Below, one piece after another: positions 9,629 to 22,732 of a stretch of DNA of 64,000 bases (within the stretch, counting starts at the first letter, position 1; each line of letters starts with the position of its first letter). The stretch comes from Pseudomonas sp. GL-B-19. Its GTDB lineage: Bacteria > Pseudomonadota > Gammaproteobacteria > Pseudomonadales > Pseudomonadaceae. A program made the position numbers and the translations under genes. The stretch spans positions 1 through 64,000 of the forward strand of contig NZ_JAHBDK010000030.1 of the NCBI RefSeq assembly GCF_019956415.1, in the 5' to 3' direction. The notes below the pieces were generated by a model. That model did no database searches. It was not told the DNA's origin and saw only the letters and a program-made list of their open reading frames with translations.

Positions 9629-9677
9629 ACCAAATTAGGTCATGCTGCGCACCGCGCGCCAGATGGTCTAATTTGGT
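9629..9677. repeat. 10-bp inverted repeat between aotP and argR
   Basis: ACCAAATTAG (9629-9638) and CTAATTTGGT (9668-9677) are perfect inverted copies separated by 29 GC-rich bases. No T run follows, so it is not a typical terminator. It might be an RNA stem that sets the ratio of transporter to regulator, or a protein-binding dyad. Confidence 0.5.
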
Positions 9678-9726
9678 TGCAGCCGCTTTCGGCTTCTAAC
9701 ACTGTTCTCGTTTCGGATTGCCCGCC

Positions 9727-10707
9727 ATGACTGCCCATCGAATTGGTTTCCTGATTTGGCCCAGCACTAAAGCCCTGACGCTTGCGCTGGCTGAGGAGGC
9801 CTTGCGTGTTGCCCAGCGTGTGCATCCGGATGTGGTTTACGAACTGTCGTTTTTGCAGGCCGAACCGCCGACCGAAGGCGCCTGGCAATTGCCGGGTGAA
9901 CCGTGGGTCGGCAAGCTCGAAAACTTCCAGAAACTGTTTCTGCTCGCCGATGAGCCGCCGACCGCACTCGCGCCGGCGCTCAGCAGTGCGTTGAAACAAT
10001 TGGTCCGGGCCGGTTGTGTGATTGGCGGTTTGTCGGCCGGTGTGTACCCGCTGGCGCAATTGGGTTTGCTCGACGGGTATCGCGCTGCCGTGCATTGGCG
10101 CTGGCAGGACGATTTCGCCGAACGCTTCCCGAAAGTCATCGCCACTAGTCACCTGTTCGATTGGGATCGCGATCGACTGACCGCGTGTGGCGGCCTGTCG
10201 GTACTCGATTTGCTGTTGGCAGTATTGGCCCGTGATCACGGCGCAGAACTGGCCGGTGCCGTGTCCGAAGAACTGGTGGTCGAACGTATCCGCGAGGGCG
10301 GCGAGCGTCAACGTATCCCGCTGCAAAACCGTCTCGGTTCCAGCCATCCGAAGCTCACCCAAGCGGTGTTGCTGATGGAAGCCAACATCGAAGAGCCGCT
10401 GACCACCGACGAAATCGCCCAGCATGTGTGCGTGTCCCGTCGGCAGTTGGAGCGGATCTTCAAGCAATACCTCAATCGTGTGCCGAGCCAGTACTACCTG
10501 GAATTACGCCTGAACAAGGCCCGGCAAATGTTGATGCAAACCAGCAAGTCGATCATCCAGATCGGCTTGTCGTGTGGCTTCTCTTCGGGGCCGCATTTCT
10601 CCAGCGCCTACCGCAATTTCTTCGGTGCCACACCGCGGGAAGATCGCAACCAGCGGCGCAGCAGCAGTCCGTTCGAGTTGTCGTCGGTGCCGTCCGAGCG
10701 CGGCTGA
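9727..10707 (+). CDS. argR: arginine-responsive transcriptional regulator, AraC family
   Basis: ArgR of pseudomonads activates arginine uptake and succinyltransferase genes and represses biosynthesis. The 326-residue protein has an N-terminal class-I glutamine-amidotransferase-like (DJ-1/PfpI) sensor domain (about 1-190, GGLSAGVYPLAQLG) and a C-terminal AraC DNA-binding domain with two helix-turn-helix units (TTDEIAQHVCVSRRQLERIF and IIQIGLSCGFSSGPHFSSAY). I chose the ATG at 9727; a TTG at 9718 would add three residues. As last gene of the aot operon it is autoregulated through the site upstream of aotJ. Its stop lies one base from the stop of the opposing large toxin-like gene. Confidence 0.93.
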   Translation: MTAHRIGFLIWPSTKALTLALAEEALRVAQRVHPDVVYELSFLQAEPPTEGAWQLPGEPWVGKLENFQKLFLLADEPPTALAPALSSALKQLVRAGCVIGGLSAGVYPLAQLGLLDGYRAAVHWRWQDDFAERFPKVIATSHLFDWDRDRLTACGGLSVLDLLLAVLARDHGAELAGAVSEELVVERIREGGERQRIPLQNRLGSSHPKLTQAVLLMEANIEEPLTTDEIAQHVCVSRRQLERIFKQYLNRVPSQYYLELRLNKARQMLMQTSKSIIQIGLSCGFSSGPHFSSAYRNFFGATPREDRNQRRSSSPFELSSVPSERG

Positions 10708-10708
10708 G

Positions 10709-13700
10709 TTACTCGTCGACCTCGGAGCCTTCAGAGGTGGACATTTGCACTTCACCTCGATCGATGACTTCGTCCACGCCGAAATCTGCTCCCGTGCGTT
10801 CGTAGTAACTGATCAGCCGTAACAGGCTTTCCTCCGACAACGGGTTGCCTCGCAACGTAATGTTCTCTGCCGTTTCCACTGGCAGTTCCATCAAGTCGCT
10901 GGGCAGTTCGGTGATCGCATTGGCGCTCAGGTCTACCCAGTCCAGATCGGTCAGATGAAGCAGGCCGTTTGGTATTTCGGTGATGCCAGTGTTGTCGAGC
11001 AGGAGGGTCGACAGGTCCGGCATCTGGCTGAGATCAACGGTTTGTCCCAGTGGGTTGGAGCCTAGGTCTAGGTAATCGAGCTGTTCCATTCCGGCCAATG
11101 CGTTCGCTGACTCTACTGACAGTCTGACGCGGCAAGCGGGAAGTGAAAGGGATCGCAATTGGCCCATGTTGAACACGGCTTCTGGAATGTTGCCCAGCGT
11201 GCAGTCGCGCAGCCGCAGGCTTTTGAGGCTGGGGAAGGACTCCAGGAAGCGACCGATATATGTCACGCCACTGGCACTCTGAATCTCCAGCGCTGAAACA
11301 TGGCTGAAGTCTGCATTCAGTGTAGGTAATTGTCCGTTGATGACCGAGCGGACAGTAAGTTCGTAGGTGGGCGTTATACCGTCGTTGAAATCATCCAGTT
11401 CGGATTCATGCTGCCAGCATTGCTCCAGCGCCTGCTTGAGCTCGTCACGGTTGGCTTGTTCGACAAAGAGTTCGGCGGCGGTGAAAGGCTGACCCGTCAG
11501 CGGGTGTCGAGCGGGAAGGTCGGCGGTCCAGGTAGACAGATCAGTTCTCAAACGAGTCAGCTCCGCTTCCAGGCGCGTCAGTTCTGCCCGACCATCCTCC
11601 AGCGTGCCCGGCAACTCGTAGACAAACTCGCTCGCTTGCTCGACCTCCATGCCTGGGTACAGCGTTTTAACGCGATCAATGTCCGCCTCGGGTGCATAGA
11701 CGCCCATGTCGTAGTCACTGTCGAAGTGATGTTGTTTGACGAGTTCCCGTGAACGGTTGGAAATCGGGTTGTGCGTAAGGTGCACACCGCGCTTGTCGTA
11801 CAGTGAGCTCTCGAATAACTCGACAGGTAATTCACTGATCTTGTTGTTCATCAGCAGGAGTGTGTCGAGCTTTGGATGTTGCAGGGCTCCGGTCGGAATA
11901 TCGGTCAGATTGGTGTCGCTTAGATCAAGGTGAACCAGCTCATTCATCGAGTCGATGCGAGGTACGATTTCGAACGGGTTTTTGTACAGGTCCAGCATGA
12001 CCAGTTTGTCTAATGCAGTCACTTTCGACCACGTGGCTGTGTTCATCCTGATACCGCAATTACTTAACACCAGCGCATCGAGGTTCGGCATTCGGGTGAT
12101 GGCCTCGGGGAGGGTGGTCAAGGCGAAACGGCGCAGCTCCAGGCGACGAAGCCCACTAAATCTGTCCAGGAACTCCGATACACCCTGCGCAGCATGATTG
12201 CCTTCCAGAGAAAGCAGCGACACATGACTGAAGCCAGCGGTCAGCGACGGCAAGTCGCCCAGGATCGGTTCTGCAAACCTCAGTACATACTGCTCGCTGC
12301 CATCGGGCGCATCGAAATCGCGCTCGGATTGGCGGCGCCAGCTGCGCTGGATTTCCTGGGCAAGCTGGGTGCGATTGCGACGCGCGATCTCGCGGTCCAG
12401 GTCGCTCAATGCAAGTCGGGTTTGCGGGTGGACGGTCGGGGCGTCGTTTATCCAGCGCCCCAGATCCTGGTGCAGACGGGCCAACTCGTTTGCCAGCCGT
12501 GAAAGTTCTACACGGGCGCCACTGGGATGACGCTGCAGCATGAGGACCATGGACTGGATTTCGTCCTCGGAGAGGCTTGGGTAAACCTCGCGCACCCTTT
12601 CGTTGAGCGTTGGAGTTGCGGGACCAATGTGCGGGTAACCTTCCGTACCTCCGGGCAGGCGCATGGTCGTTGGGTCATAAAAGGGTTTTCGATGGGGGTT
12701 TTTCGCAAAGAGTGCACGTAGCTTTGGGTGGTCCAGAGCCTGCTCGGCAATGCGTTGTTTGAGCATTTGTCCTTCCCCGATGGAAAAGCCCAATGTGGTG
12801 CGCTCGGTATCCGGCAGTGCTTGAAGGATGGCCTGATAAAAAACGCCCGAGAACTGCTGAGTTTGCTTGTCATCAAGTACTTGATAAGCGCCGTCTTCAC
12901 TGCGCACCAGCGTTTTTCGGATCGATGCGTCGACTGGGCCAATGCTGTTGCGCACGGTCCCGTCATGGGCAAAGTCCCTCACCTCGATGCGCACGTTGGC
13001 AGGCCATCCGGGTAGCAAATCCAGGCTGTGCAAGGCGAGCGTGTGGGTGTCTGCGGTCACCAGGGCGTCAGAAAAGAGGCCTTCATAAGCTCGGGATGCG
13101 CGCACAGCCTCCAGGGCTTTCCTTGCGACGTCTTTCAGGCGTTGAGGTGTGGCCCCGTTGTGCAATTGCCTCAGTTCGTTGCCCGACGCATTGCTCACTA
13201 GCTCTTGAGCGATATCGGTGGGTAATCCCTCAAAGTCGGCAAGCAGCTGTTGGGTAGCTGGATCGGCAGTCATTTCCTGTTCGCGATAGCGAAGCTCGAA
13301 CAGCGACTTGCGGTTGTTTCGGGCGATATCCGCGGTCTGCTTTCGCAAGGCTTGTGTCTGGGCTCTCGGCTCCGGCAAGGCGGTATCGACAGGCCATGAG
13401 TCGAATCGGGTCAGCAACTGATGCTGCATGAGCGGATCAGCCTTGCTGTATTGCTCAGGCTGGTCGCTGCCAATCTGTTCGATAAACGTCTGAATATCCC
13501 GGTCGATCCTGAAACGCTTGATCGTGTCGGTCAGCAGCGATGGCGGGCGATGGTTTTCGACATGGGTTTCTCGCAGCACGTTGTCGTGAAAACCACTGAT
13601 TCGCAGAATCTGTTCACGCTCGGCGCTGGAAAACGATTCGACACTGTGCCCTAGACGCCGCATGACGGTTTCCCGGTCCCAATGCAGGGGTTGCTCCAGT

Positions 13701-15553
13701 TCTGTTTGCCAGGCGCCATGACCGTTGTGCTGCAATGACGGCTTATAGCTGTCGACGCGGCTTGGGTGTTCAATCTGAAACTGACCGGTATCGCGAGTTG
13801 GCCGTACGGCATACAGCTTTCCTTCAAGGGGCAGAAGCGTTTTGCCCTCGTGGCGGTACAGGCCCAGGAGATCGGGGTTTTTCTCTGCCGGCAGTTCGAT
13901 GGTTTGTTCGTACGGCGCCAGATCCGGCTTCCAGTATTTGGTTTTGCCCTCTGGTGTGGGTACGGGTTTTAGCGGCGCGATCAGTGCCGCCGTTTCGCGG
14001 GATAGGAGGCGACTGAAGGTGCCGGCGGCGATGGCGCCGCCCACCGCGAAGGTTCCCACTTGCACCGCCGTTTCGACGATGCCGATCAAGTGCTCGAACG
14101 CTTGTTTTTTCAGCCCTTGCGCCCAGTCAATGATCCCTTCAAAGGTCTCGTCGAGGAGCTGGTAGGCCATATAGGCCAGCATCAACTCGCCCAGAAACGG
14201 CACAAAGGGCAGGGCAACAAACGTCGCTACTTCAAGGATCGTGGAGGCAATTTTGCTGAACGCGTCCCACAGCGCCCATCGCGCAGTTTGATCGGCACGA
14301 GCGGTGGAGACGGCGAGTGTGCTCGCGTCATTGATGATTTTGTTTAGTTGTCGCTGGTACAGGTGATTCCACAGGCCCGCTCTGAACGGCGTCATCGAAA
14401 ATTGCAGGTTAGGCTTGTCGATGGGCGTTTCGCGCCAGCTTGGCAGTGGATCGCCGTGAGTGTGTTGATGCCATGTCACTGTTCGCAAGCGACTGTTGAG
14501 GTCGGCAAAAAAATGCCCTCGTTCCGCGTGATCGACGAAGCGGCTGAAGAAGGTTTGATAAGCGGCCGAACGCAGCTTGCGGGTCAGTTCGGTCATGAAC
14601 GCCACGGTGTCGGCGTACAGCTTGAGCGGATGCTGCGGGTCATCCGGAATGTAGGCAATGATGCGGGTAGCCTTGGTTGCCCGGCTCGATTTTGCACCAA
14701 AAATCACAATGCCGGTCAGCGATGAGGACATCATCGTCAGGTCGTGACAATGCAGGGGGTGGCCATCCCAAAGCATCGCCGAGCGTCCTTCCAGTACGCG
14801 GTAGATCGCGTTAAAGGCGTCGCTATCAATGTCCTGGCGCGTGTGGGCCAGGTGCAACGCCGAGCGCAGTGCCGCTTTGTTCGCGCTCATGACATTCGGT
14901 TTCAAGACGGCCCCGGCCACCGGGTTGGTCAACCCCAGGTTTTCTTTAAGGTAGGCGTTGTACTGGCCGCCGATGTCCAGCTCCCGGCACAACCGGATAA
15001 AACCCTGAATCGTGATTTTCCGGGTGACCTGCGGCAGGGTATCGAACTGCCCTGTAGGCGACGGTTCGGTGATCAAGGTCGACGCCGGCTCGTAGGCATC
15101 CGCTTCAGTCTCTGACGCCTGGAAGTTGTGTAGCGCGGCATCAAGCAGCGATACCGTCCATGTGCGGGCGGCGCCGGTCTTGATCGCGAAAAAGGGCGTG
15201 GCCTGAGGGATGTACAGACGCAGGAAGGTGGTTTTTACGTCTATGTCCAGGTCGAAACGGGCTTTCAGGGCCGGACCCAGTATCGATTCGGCAAAATCCC
15301 GGGCGTTTTGCAGTTTTGCCAGCATCGAGCCCAGTCGGTTTCGCTGGGCCAAGTGAGTCTGGCCTGAGGCTTTCAGCACCTGATGTTGCAGTCGAGTCGC
15401 GGTGCGGTGCCAGTGTGGCACCTCAAGGTTGGCGTTCTTCAGGGCGCTGCGGGTTTCGACTGAAGACTCCAATACCCACGAGGGCAGGTTTCGGTAAGCG
15501 TGATGAAAGTGGGTGTCCGGTTGTGTGCCGAACTCAAAATCGTCTTGGTTCAT
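10709..15553 (-). CDS. large leucine-rich-repeat protein of the dermonecrotic-toxin (DUF6543) type
   Basis: A 1614-residue protein. The N-terminal half resembles the DUF6543 dermonecrotic-toxin-like family of pseudomonads, including FHHAYRNLPSWVLESS near the N terminus and hydrophobic segments near residues 444-465 and 496-514 (VGTFAVGGAIAAGTFSRLL). From about 988 there are two copies of a module of roughly 300 residues, each with a helical part (ELARLHQDLGRWI; ELTRLRTDLSTWT), a DLPSLTAGFSHVS / QLPTLNADFSHVS strand and five or six LRRs. The protein stops just after the second LRR block. Many relatives continue into a NEL-type E3 ubiquitin-ligase domain; none is present here. AAGGGA precedes the ATG. 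No signal peptide is visible. Delivery route and target are unknown. It separates argR from aruC and runs opposite to both. Confidence 0.8.
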   Translation of the reverse strand: MNQDDFEFGTQPDTHFHHAYRNLPSWVLESSVETRSALKNANLEVPHWHRTATRLQHQVLKASGQTHLAQRNRLGSMLAKLQNARDFAESILGPALKARFDLDIDVKTTFLRLYIPQATPFFAIKTGAARTWTVSLLDAALHNFQASETEADAYEPASTLITEPSPTGQFDTLPQVTRKITIQGFIRLCRELDIGGQYNAYLKENLGLTNPVAGAVLKPNVMSANKAALRSALHLAHTRQDIDSDAFNAIYRVLEGRSAMLWDGHPLHCHDLTMMSSSLTGIVIFGAKSSRATKATRIIAYIPDDPQHPLKLYADTVAFMTELTRKLRSAAYQTFFSRFVDHAERGHFFADLNSRLRTVTWHQHTHGDPLPSWRETPIDKPNLQFSMTPFRAGLWNHLYQRQLNKIINDASTLAVSTARADQTARWALWDAFSKIASTILEVATFVALPFVPFLGELMLAYMAYQLLDETFEGIIDWAQGLKKQAFEHLIGIVETAVQVGTFAVGGAIAAGTFSRLLSRETAALIAPLKPVPTPEGKTKYWKPDLAPYEQTIELPAEKNPDLLGLYRHEGKTLLPLEGKLYAVRPTRDTGQFQIEHPSRVDSYKPSLQHNGHGAWQTELEQPLHWDRETVMRRLGHSVESFSSAEREQILRISGFHDNVLRETHVENHRPPSLLTDTIKRFRIDRDIQTFIEQIGSDQPEQYSKADPLMQHQLLTRFDSWPVDTALPEPRAQTQALRKQTADIARNNRKSLFELRYREQEMTADPATQQLLADFEGLPTDIAQELVSNASGNELRQLHNGATPQRLKDVARKALEAVRASRAYEGLFSDALVTADTHTLALHSLDLLPGWPANVRIEVRDFAHDGTVRNSIGPVDASIRKTLVRSEDGAYQVLDDKQTQQFSGVFYQAILQALPDTERTTLGFSIGEGQMLKQRIAEQALDHPKLRALFAKNPHRKPFYDPTTMRLPGGTEGYPHIGPATPTLNERVREVYPSLSEDEIQSMVLMLQRHPSGARVELSRLANELARLHQDLGRWINDAPTVHPQTRLALSDLDREIARRNRTQLAQEIQRSWRRQSERDFDAPDGSEQYVLRFAEPILGDLPSLTAGFSHVSLLSLEGNHAAQGVSEFLDRFSGLRRLELRRFALTTLPEAITRMPNLDALVLSNCGIRMNTATWSKVTALDKLVMLDLYKNPFEIVPRIDSMNELVHLDLSDTNLTDIPTGALQHPKLDTLLLMNNKISELPVELFESSLYDKRGVHLTHNPISNRSRELVKQHHFDSDYDMGVYAPEADIDRVKTLYPGMEVEQASEFVYELPGTLEDGRAELTRLEAELTRLRTDLSTWTADLPARHPLTGQPFTAAELFVEQANRDELKQALEQCWQHESELDDFNDGITPTYELTVRSVINGQLPTLNADFSHVSALEIQSASGVTYIGRFLESFPSLKSLRLRDCTLGNIPEAVFNMGQLRSLSLPACRVRLSVESANALAGMEQLDYLDLGSNPLGQTVDLSQMPDLSTLLLDNTGITEIPNGLLHLTDLDWVDLSANAITELPSDLMELPVETAENITLRGNPLSEESLLRLISYYERTGADFGVDEVIDRGEVQMSTSEGSEVDE

Positions 15554-15694
15554 GCGCTATTCCCTTAGCGTTTGGTTTGAGCCCAAGCAAAACAGACGAC
15601 GATGCACAGCGTGCGGTACATATTTACCGCACCGTTCATCAAGCCTGCCTATAACCTGTGCCGGCGGTTTAAACTGCGCCTTTGCGACGCTATA

Positions 15695-17061
<1,367 letters not shown>

Positions 17062-17135
17062 TAGGCCCTTCGGCGCCTGAGTTTCAGGCGTCGAACCCAA
17101 TTTTTATGCTGGGCCTGCCTGAAGCGTTTACCCAT

Positions 17136-17219
17136 TGTAGGAGCTGGCTTGCCAGCGAAGAGGCCCGAAAGCCTTGCGGCGATCAACCGGCCGTCTTCGC
17201 TGGCAAGCCAGCTCCTACA
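17136..17219. repeat. facing REP pair between aruC and aruF
   Basis: TGTAGGAGCTGGCTTGCC continuing AGCGAAGA at 17136-17162 and its reverse complement at 17194-17219 face each other over 31 bases. The pair lies inside what is expected to be one operon and could stabilise the upstream part of the message. Confidence 0.85.
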
Positions 17220-17301
17220 GGGACACGATGCCTTGCAATCCCGGTATTTTTTTCCTGTCGATCATTCGGGTCGACCTGTTTCTTGATTAAGGAGTGACAC
17301 C

Positions 17302-18321
17302 ATGCTGGTGATGCGCCCCGCGCAAATGGCTGATCTGGGCGAGGTACAGCGTCTGGCTGCGGATAGCCCGATTGGTGTCACTTCCTTGCCGGATGACGTT
17401 GAACGCCTGAGCGACAAGATCGCCGCAAGCGAAGCCTCGTTTGCTGCCGAAGTCAGCTTCAATGGTGAAGAGAGCTATTTCTTCGTCCTCGAAGACACGA
17501 CCACCGGCAAACTGGCCGGTTGCTCGGCCATCGTGGCCTCGGCGGGTTATTCCGAGCCGTTCTACAGCTTCCGTAATGAAACCTTCGTGCACGCTTCTCG
17601 CGAGCTGAAGATTCATAACAAGATCCACGTGCTCTCCCAGTGCCACGACCTGACCGGCAACAGTTTGCTGACCAGTTTCTACGTACAGCGCGAGTTGGTG
17701 GGGTCGCCTTGGGCCGAGCTCAATTCCCGTGGTCGCTTGCTGTTCGTGGCCAGCCATCCGGAGCGCTTTGCCGATTCCGTGGTGACCGAGATCGTGGGCT
17801 ACAGCGATGAAAACGGTGACTCGCCATTCTGGGATGCCATCGGCCGCAACTTTTTCGACCTCAACTACGCTGAAGCCGAACGTCTGTGCGGTCTGAAGAG
17901 CCGCACGTTCCTGGCCGAACTGATGCCGCATTACCCGATTTATGTGCCGCTGCTGCCGGACTCTGCTCAAGAGGCGATGGGCCAGGTGCACCCACGGGCG
18001 CAGATCACTTTCGACATCCTGATGCGCGAAGGTTTTGAAACCGATCACTACATCGACATTTTCGATGGCGGCCCGACCTTGCACGCACGTGTGACGGGGA
18101 TCCGTTCGATCGCCCAGAGCCGCGTTGTGCCGGTGAAAATCGGTGAGCCGGTCAAAGGTGCCGGTCGTCAGTACCTGGTGGCCAATGCCCAGTTGCAGGA
18201 TTACCGCGCCGTGTTGCTTGAGCTCGATTATGCGCCAGGCAAACCAGTGACCCTGGATCTGGAAGCGGCCGAAGCCTTGGGCGTCGGTGAAGGTGCCAGC
18301 GTGCGCCTGGTGGCGGTTTAA
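17302..18321 (+). CDS. aruF: arginine N-succinyltransferase, alpha subunit
   Basis: With AruG it transfers succinate from succinyl-CoA to the alpha-amino group of arginine (or ornithine), the first step of the pathway. The 339-residue protein is of the AstA family: LVMRPAQMADLGEVQRLAAD at the start, TSFYVQRELVGSPWAELNSR, GQVHPRAQITFDILMREGFE and YIDIFDGGPTLHARV near the C terminus. It shares the fold and many motifs with AruG, its paralogue next door. AAGGAG lies 8 bases before the ATG. Confidence 0.95.
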   Translation: MLVMRPAQMADLGEVQRLAADSPIGVTSLPDDVERLSDKIAASEASFAAEVSFNGEESYFFVLEDTTTGKLAGCSAIVASAGYSEPFYSFRNETFVHASRELKIHNKIHVLSQCHDLTGNSLLTSFYVQRELVGSPWAELNSRGRLLFVASHPERFADSVVTEIVGYSDENGDSPFWDAIGRNFFDLNYAEAERLCGLKSRTFLAELMPHYPIYVPLLPDSAQEAMGQVHPRAQITFDILMREGFETDHYIDIFDGGPTLHARVTGIRSIAQSRVVPVKIGEPVKGAGRQYLVANAQLQDYRAVLLELDYAPGKPVTLDLEAAEALGVGEGASVRLVAV

Positions 18322-18405
18322 CGCCGGCTTCGATTTCCAGAAAGAAATGCCTGGAAAGCAGCGAAATTTCACGGGTGGCGCAAGCGACCCGTTTGAGGAG
18401 ATAGC

Positions 18406-20897
<2,492 letters not shown>

Positions 20898-20900
20898 TGC

Positions 20901-20993
20901 CCATCGCCAGCAGGCTGGCTCCCACAGGTTCGGTGGTGTTCACACACTTTGTGTACGGCTCAATCACTGTGGGAGCCAGCCTGCTGGCGATGG
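20901..20993. repeat. facing REP pair of a second sequence type
   Basis: CCATCGCCAGCAGGCTGGCT continuing CCCACAG at 20901-20927 and its reverse complement at 20967-20993. The core (CAGCAGGCTGGCTCCCACAG) differs from the TGTAGGAGC type used by the other pairs in the window, so at least two REP classes are present. It lies between aruD and aruB. Confidence 0.85.
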
Positions 20994-21059
20994 CCGCGCC
21001 TCGGTCTAAAAGAACAGTTACTTGAAGCCTATAACAACAGATTCTCGTGGAGCCTCGCT

Positions 21060-22406
21060 ATGAAATCCTATGAAGTCAATTTTGACGGTCTAGTGGGGCC
21101 GACCCATAACTACGGCGGTTTGTCCTACGGTAACGTCGCGTCCCAGAGCAACAGCCAGCAGTCCTCGAACCCGAAGGAAGCCGCGCTGCAAGGCCTGGCG
21201 AAGATGAAAGCGTTGATGGAAATGGGCTTTCAGCAGGGCGTGCTGGCGCCGCAAGAGCGCCCGGACGTAGCCGCACTGCGCCGTTTGGGTTTCAGCGGTA
21301 CCGATGCTCAAGTGATCGAGCAAGCAGCTAAAGACGCTATGCCGTTGCTGGTCGCCAGTTGCTCGGCGTCGAGCATGTGGGTGGCTAACGCCGCCACAGT
21401 CAGCCCAAGTGCCGACACGGCGGATGGCCGCGTGCATTTCACCGCTGCCAACCTCAACTGCAAATACCACCGCAGCATCGAACACCCGACCACCAGTCGC
21501 GTGCTGGGCGCCATGTTCGCCGATCAGAAGCACTTTGCTCACCACGCCGCGCTGCCGGCCGTGGCGCAGTTCGGTGACGAAGGCGCCGCCAACCACACCC
21601 GTTTCTGCCGTGAATACGGTGAAGCGGGCGTCGAGTTCTTCGTTTTCGGTCGCAGCGCCTTCGACACCCGTTACCCCGCACCGCAGAAATACCCGGCGCG
21701 CCAGACACTGGAAGCGTCCCAGGCCGTTGTCCGCCTGCACGGTTTGAGCGAAGACGGCGTGGTCTACGCGCAGCAAAATCCGTCGGTGATCGATCAGGGC
21801 GTATTCCACAACGACGTGATCGCAGTGGGTAACGGTGAGGTGTTGTTCTATCACGAGGACGCCTTCCTCGACACCGAACAGATGCTCGCCGAACTGCAAA
21901 GCAAACTTGCCAAAGTCGGCGGGAAATTTCAGTCGGTCTGCGTACCGCGTTCCGCAGTAACCGTGGAAGACGCCGTTCGTTCCTACTTGTTCAATAGCCA
22001 ACTACTGTCGCGTCCTGACGGCTCGATGCTGTTGATCGTGCCGGAAGAGTGCCGTGGCAATGAGCGTGTCTGGCAATACCTGCAAGGTTTGACCAGCTCC
22101 GGCGGCCTGATCCGCGAAGTGAAAGTGTTCGATCTGAAACAAAGTATGCAGAACGGTGGTGGCCCGGCTTGCCTGCGGCTGCGCGTCGCACTGAATGAAA
22201 CCGAACTGGCAGCCGTCAATCCAGGGGTTATCATGACGGCACCGTTGTACGGCACGTTGACCGAATGGGTCGACAAGCACTACCGCGACCGCATGACTGA
22301 AAACGATCTTGCGGACCCGCAATTGCTGCTTGAGTGCCGGACGGCACTGGATGAACTGACGCAAATCCTTAAACTGGGCGCGGTTTATCCATTCCAGATC
22401 AATTGA
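21060..22406 (+). CDS. aruB: N-succinylarginine dihydrolase
   Basis: Hydrolyses N2-succinylarginine to succinylornithine, CO2 and two ammonia, second step of the pathway; this is the step that releases nitrogen. The 448-residue protein is of the AstB family (guanidino-group-modifying fold): starts [20 protein letters not shown], has [20 protein letters not shown], and the C-terminal nucleophile Cys near 371 in [10 protein letters not shown]. The ATG at 21060 follows GTGGAGCC; the upstream in-frame ORF runs across the REP pair and is not coding. Confidence 0.95.
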   Translation: MKSYEVNFDGLVGPTHNYGGLSYGNVASQSNSQQSSNPKEAALQGLAKMKALMEMGFQQGVLAPQERPDVAALRRLGFSGTDAQVIEQAAKDAMPLLVASCSASSMWVANAATVSPSADTADGRVHFTAANLNCKYHRSIEHPTTSRVLGAMFADQKHFAHHAALPAVAQFGDEGAANHTRFCREYGEAGVEFFVFGRSAFDTRYPAPQKYPARQTLEASQAVVRLHGLSEDGVVYAQQNPSVIDQGVFHNDVIAVGNGEVLFYHEDAFLDTEQMLAELQSKLAKVGGKFQSVCVPRSAVTVEDAVRSYLFNSQLLSRPDGSMLLIVPEECRGNERVWQYLQGLTSSGGLIREVKVFDLKQSMQNGGGPACLRLRVALNETELAAVNPGVIMTAPLYGTLTEWVDKHYRDRMTENDLADPQLLLECRTALDELTQILKLGAVYPFQIN

Positions 22407-22432
22407 AAGTCTCAAACGAGAGCGTAAAAAAC

Positions 22433-22720
22433 ATGAGCGATACCCTGCAGCTGATCCTTGAAGACACCGACGGCACGCAACTGGAAACTTCCTGCACCCG
22501 CGTCGCGGTCATGTGGCAAGGCAAAGAGCTGTGGATCCAGCACGATGGCCGCGGCCAACTGCTAATCGGTGTGGACGTTGAAGAAGGCGATGCTGAATAC
22601 GCTAACCTGCTGCTGCGCCCATTGGCGACTAATCTGGTAAGTCTGCAACTGGAAATGGAACCGGCTGAAGTCGGTGACGAAGACCACGAGCACGGCCCGG
22701 ATTGCGCACACGACCACTAA
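22433..22720 (+). CDS. small acidic protein with His-rich tail, conserved in the aru cluster
   Basis: A 95-residue protein between aruB and aruE, with no recognised enzyme motif. The first 75 residues are predicted beta-rich (LQLILEDTDGTQLETSCTRV, WIQHDGRGQLLIGVDVEEGD); the last 14 (DEDHEHGPDCAHDH) contain four His, one Cys and five Asp/Glu, a likely metal-binding tail. A similarly placed gene exists in P. aeruginosa between aruB and aruE (PA0900, from memory). Because AruE is a zinc enzyme encoded 12 bases downstream, a role in zinc supply is possible but is only inference. Start at 22433 (MSDTLQ) is chosen by the conserved-looking N terminus; the ribosome site is AGAG. Confidence 0.75.
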   Translation: MSDTLQLILEDTDGTQLETSCTRVAVMWQGKELWIQHDGRGQLLIGVDVEEGDAEYANLLLRPLATNLVSLQLEMEPAEVGDEDHEHGPDCAHDH

Positions 22721-22732
22721 GGAAACCGCTCT

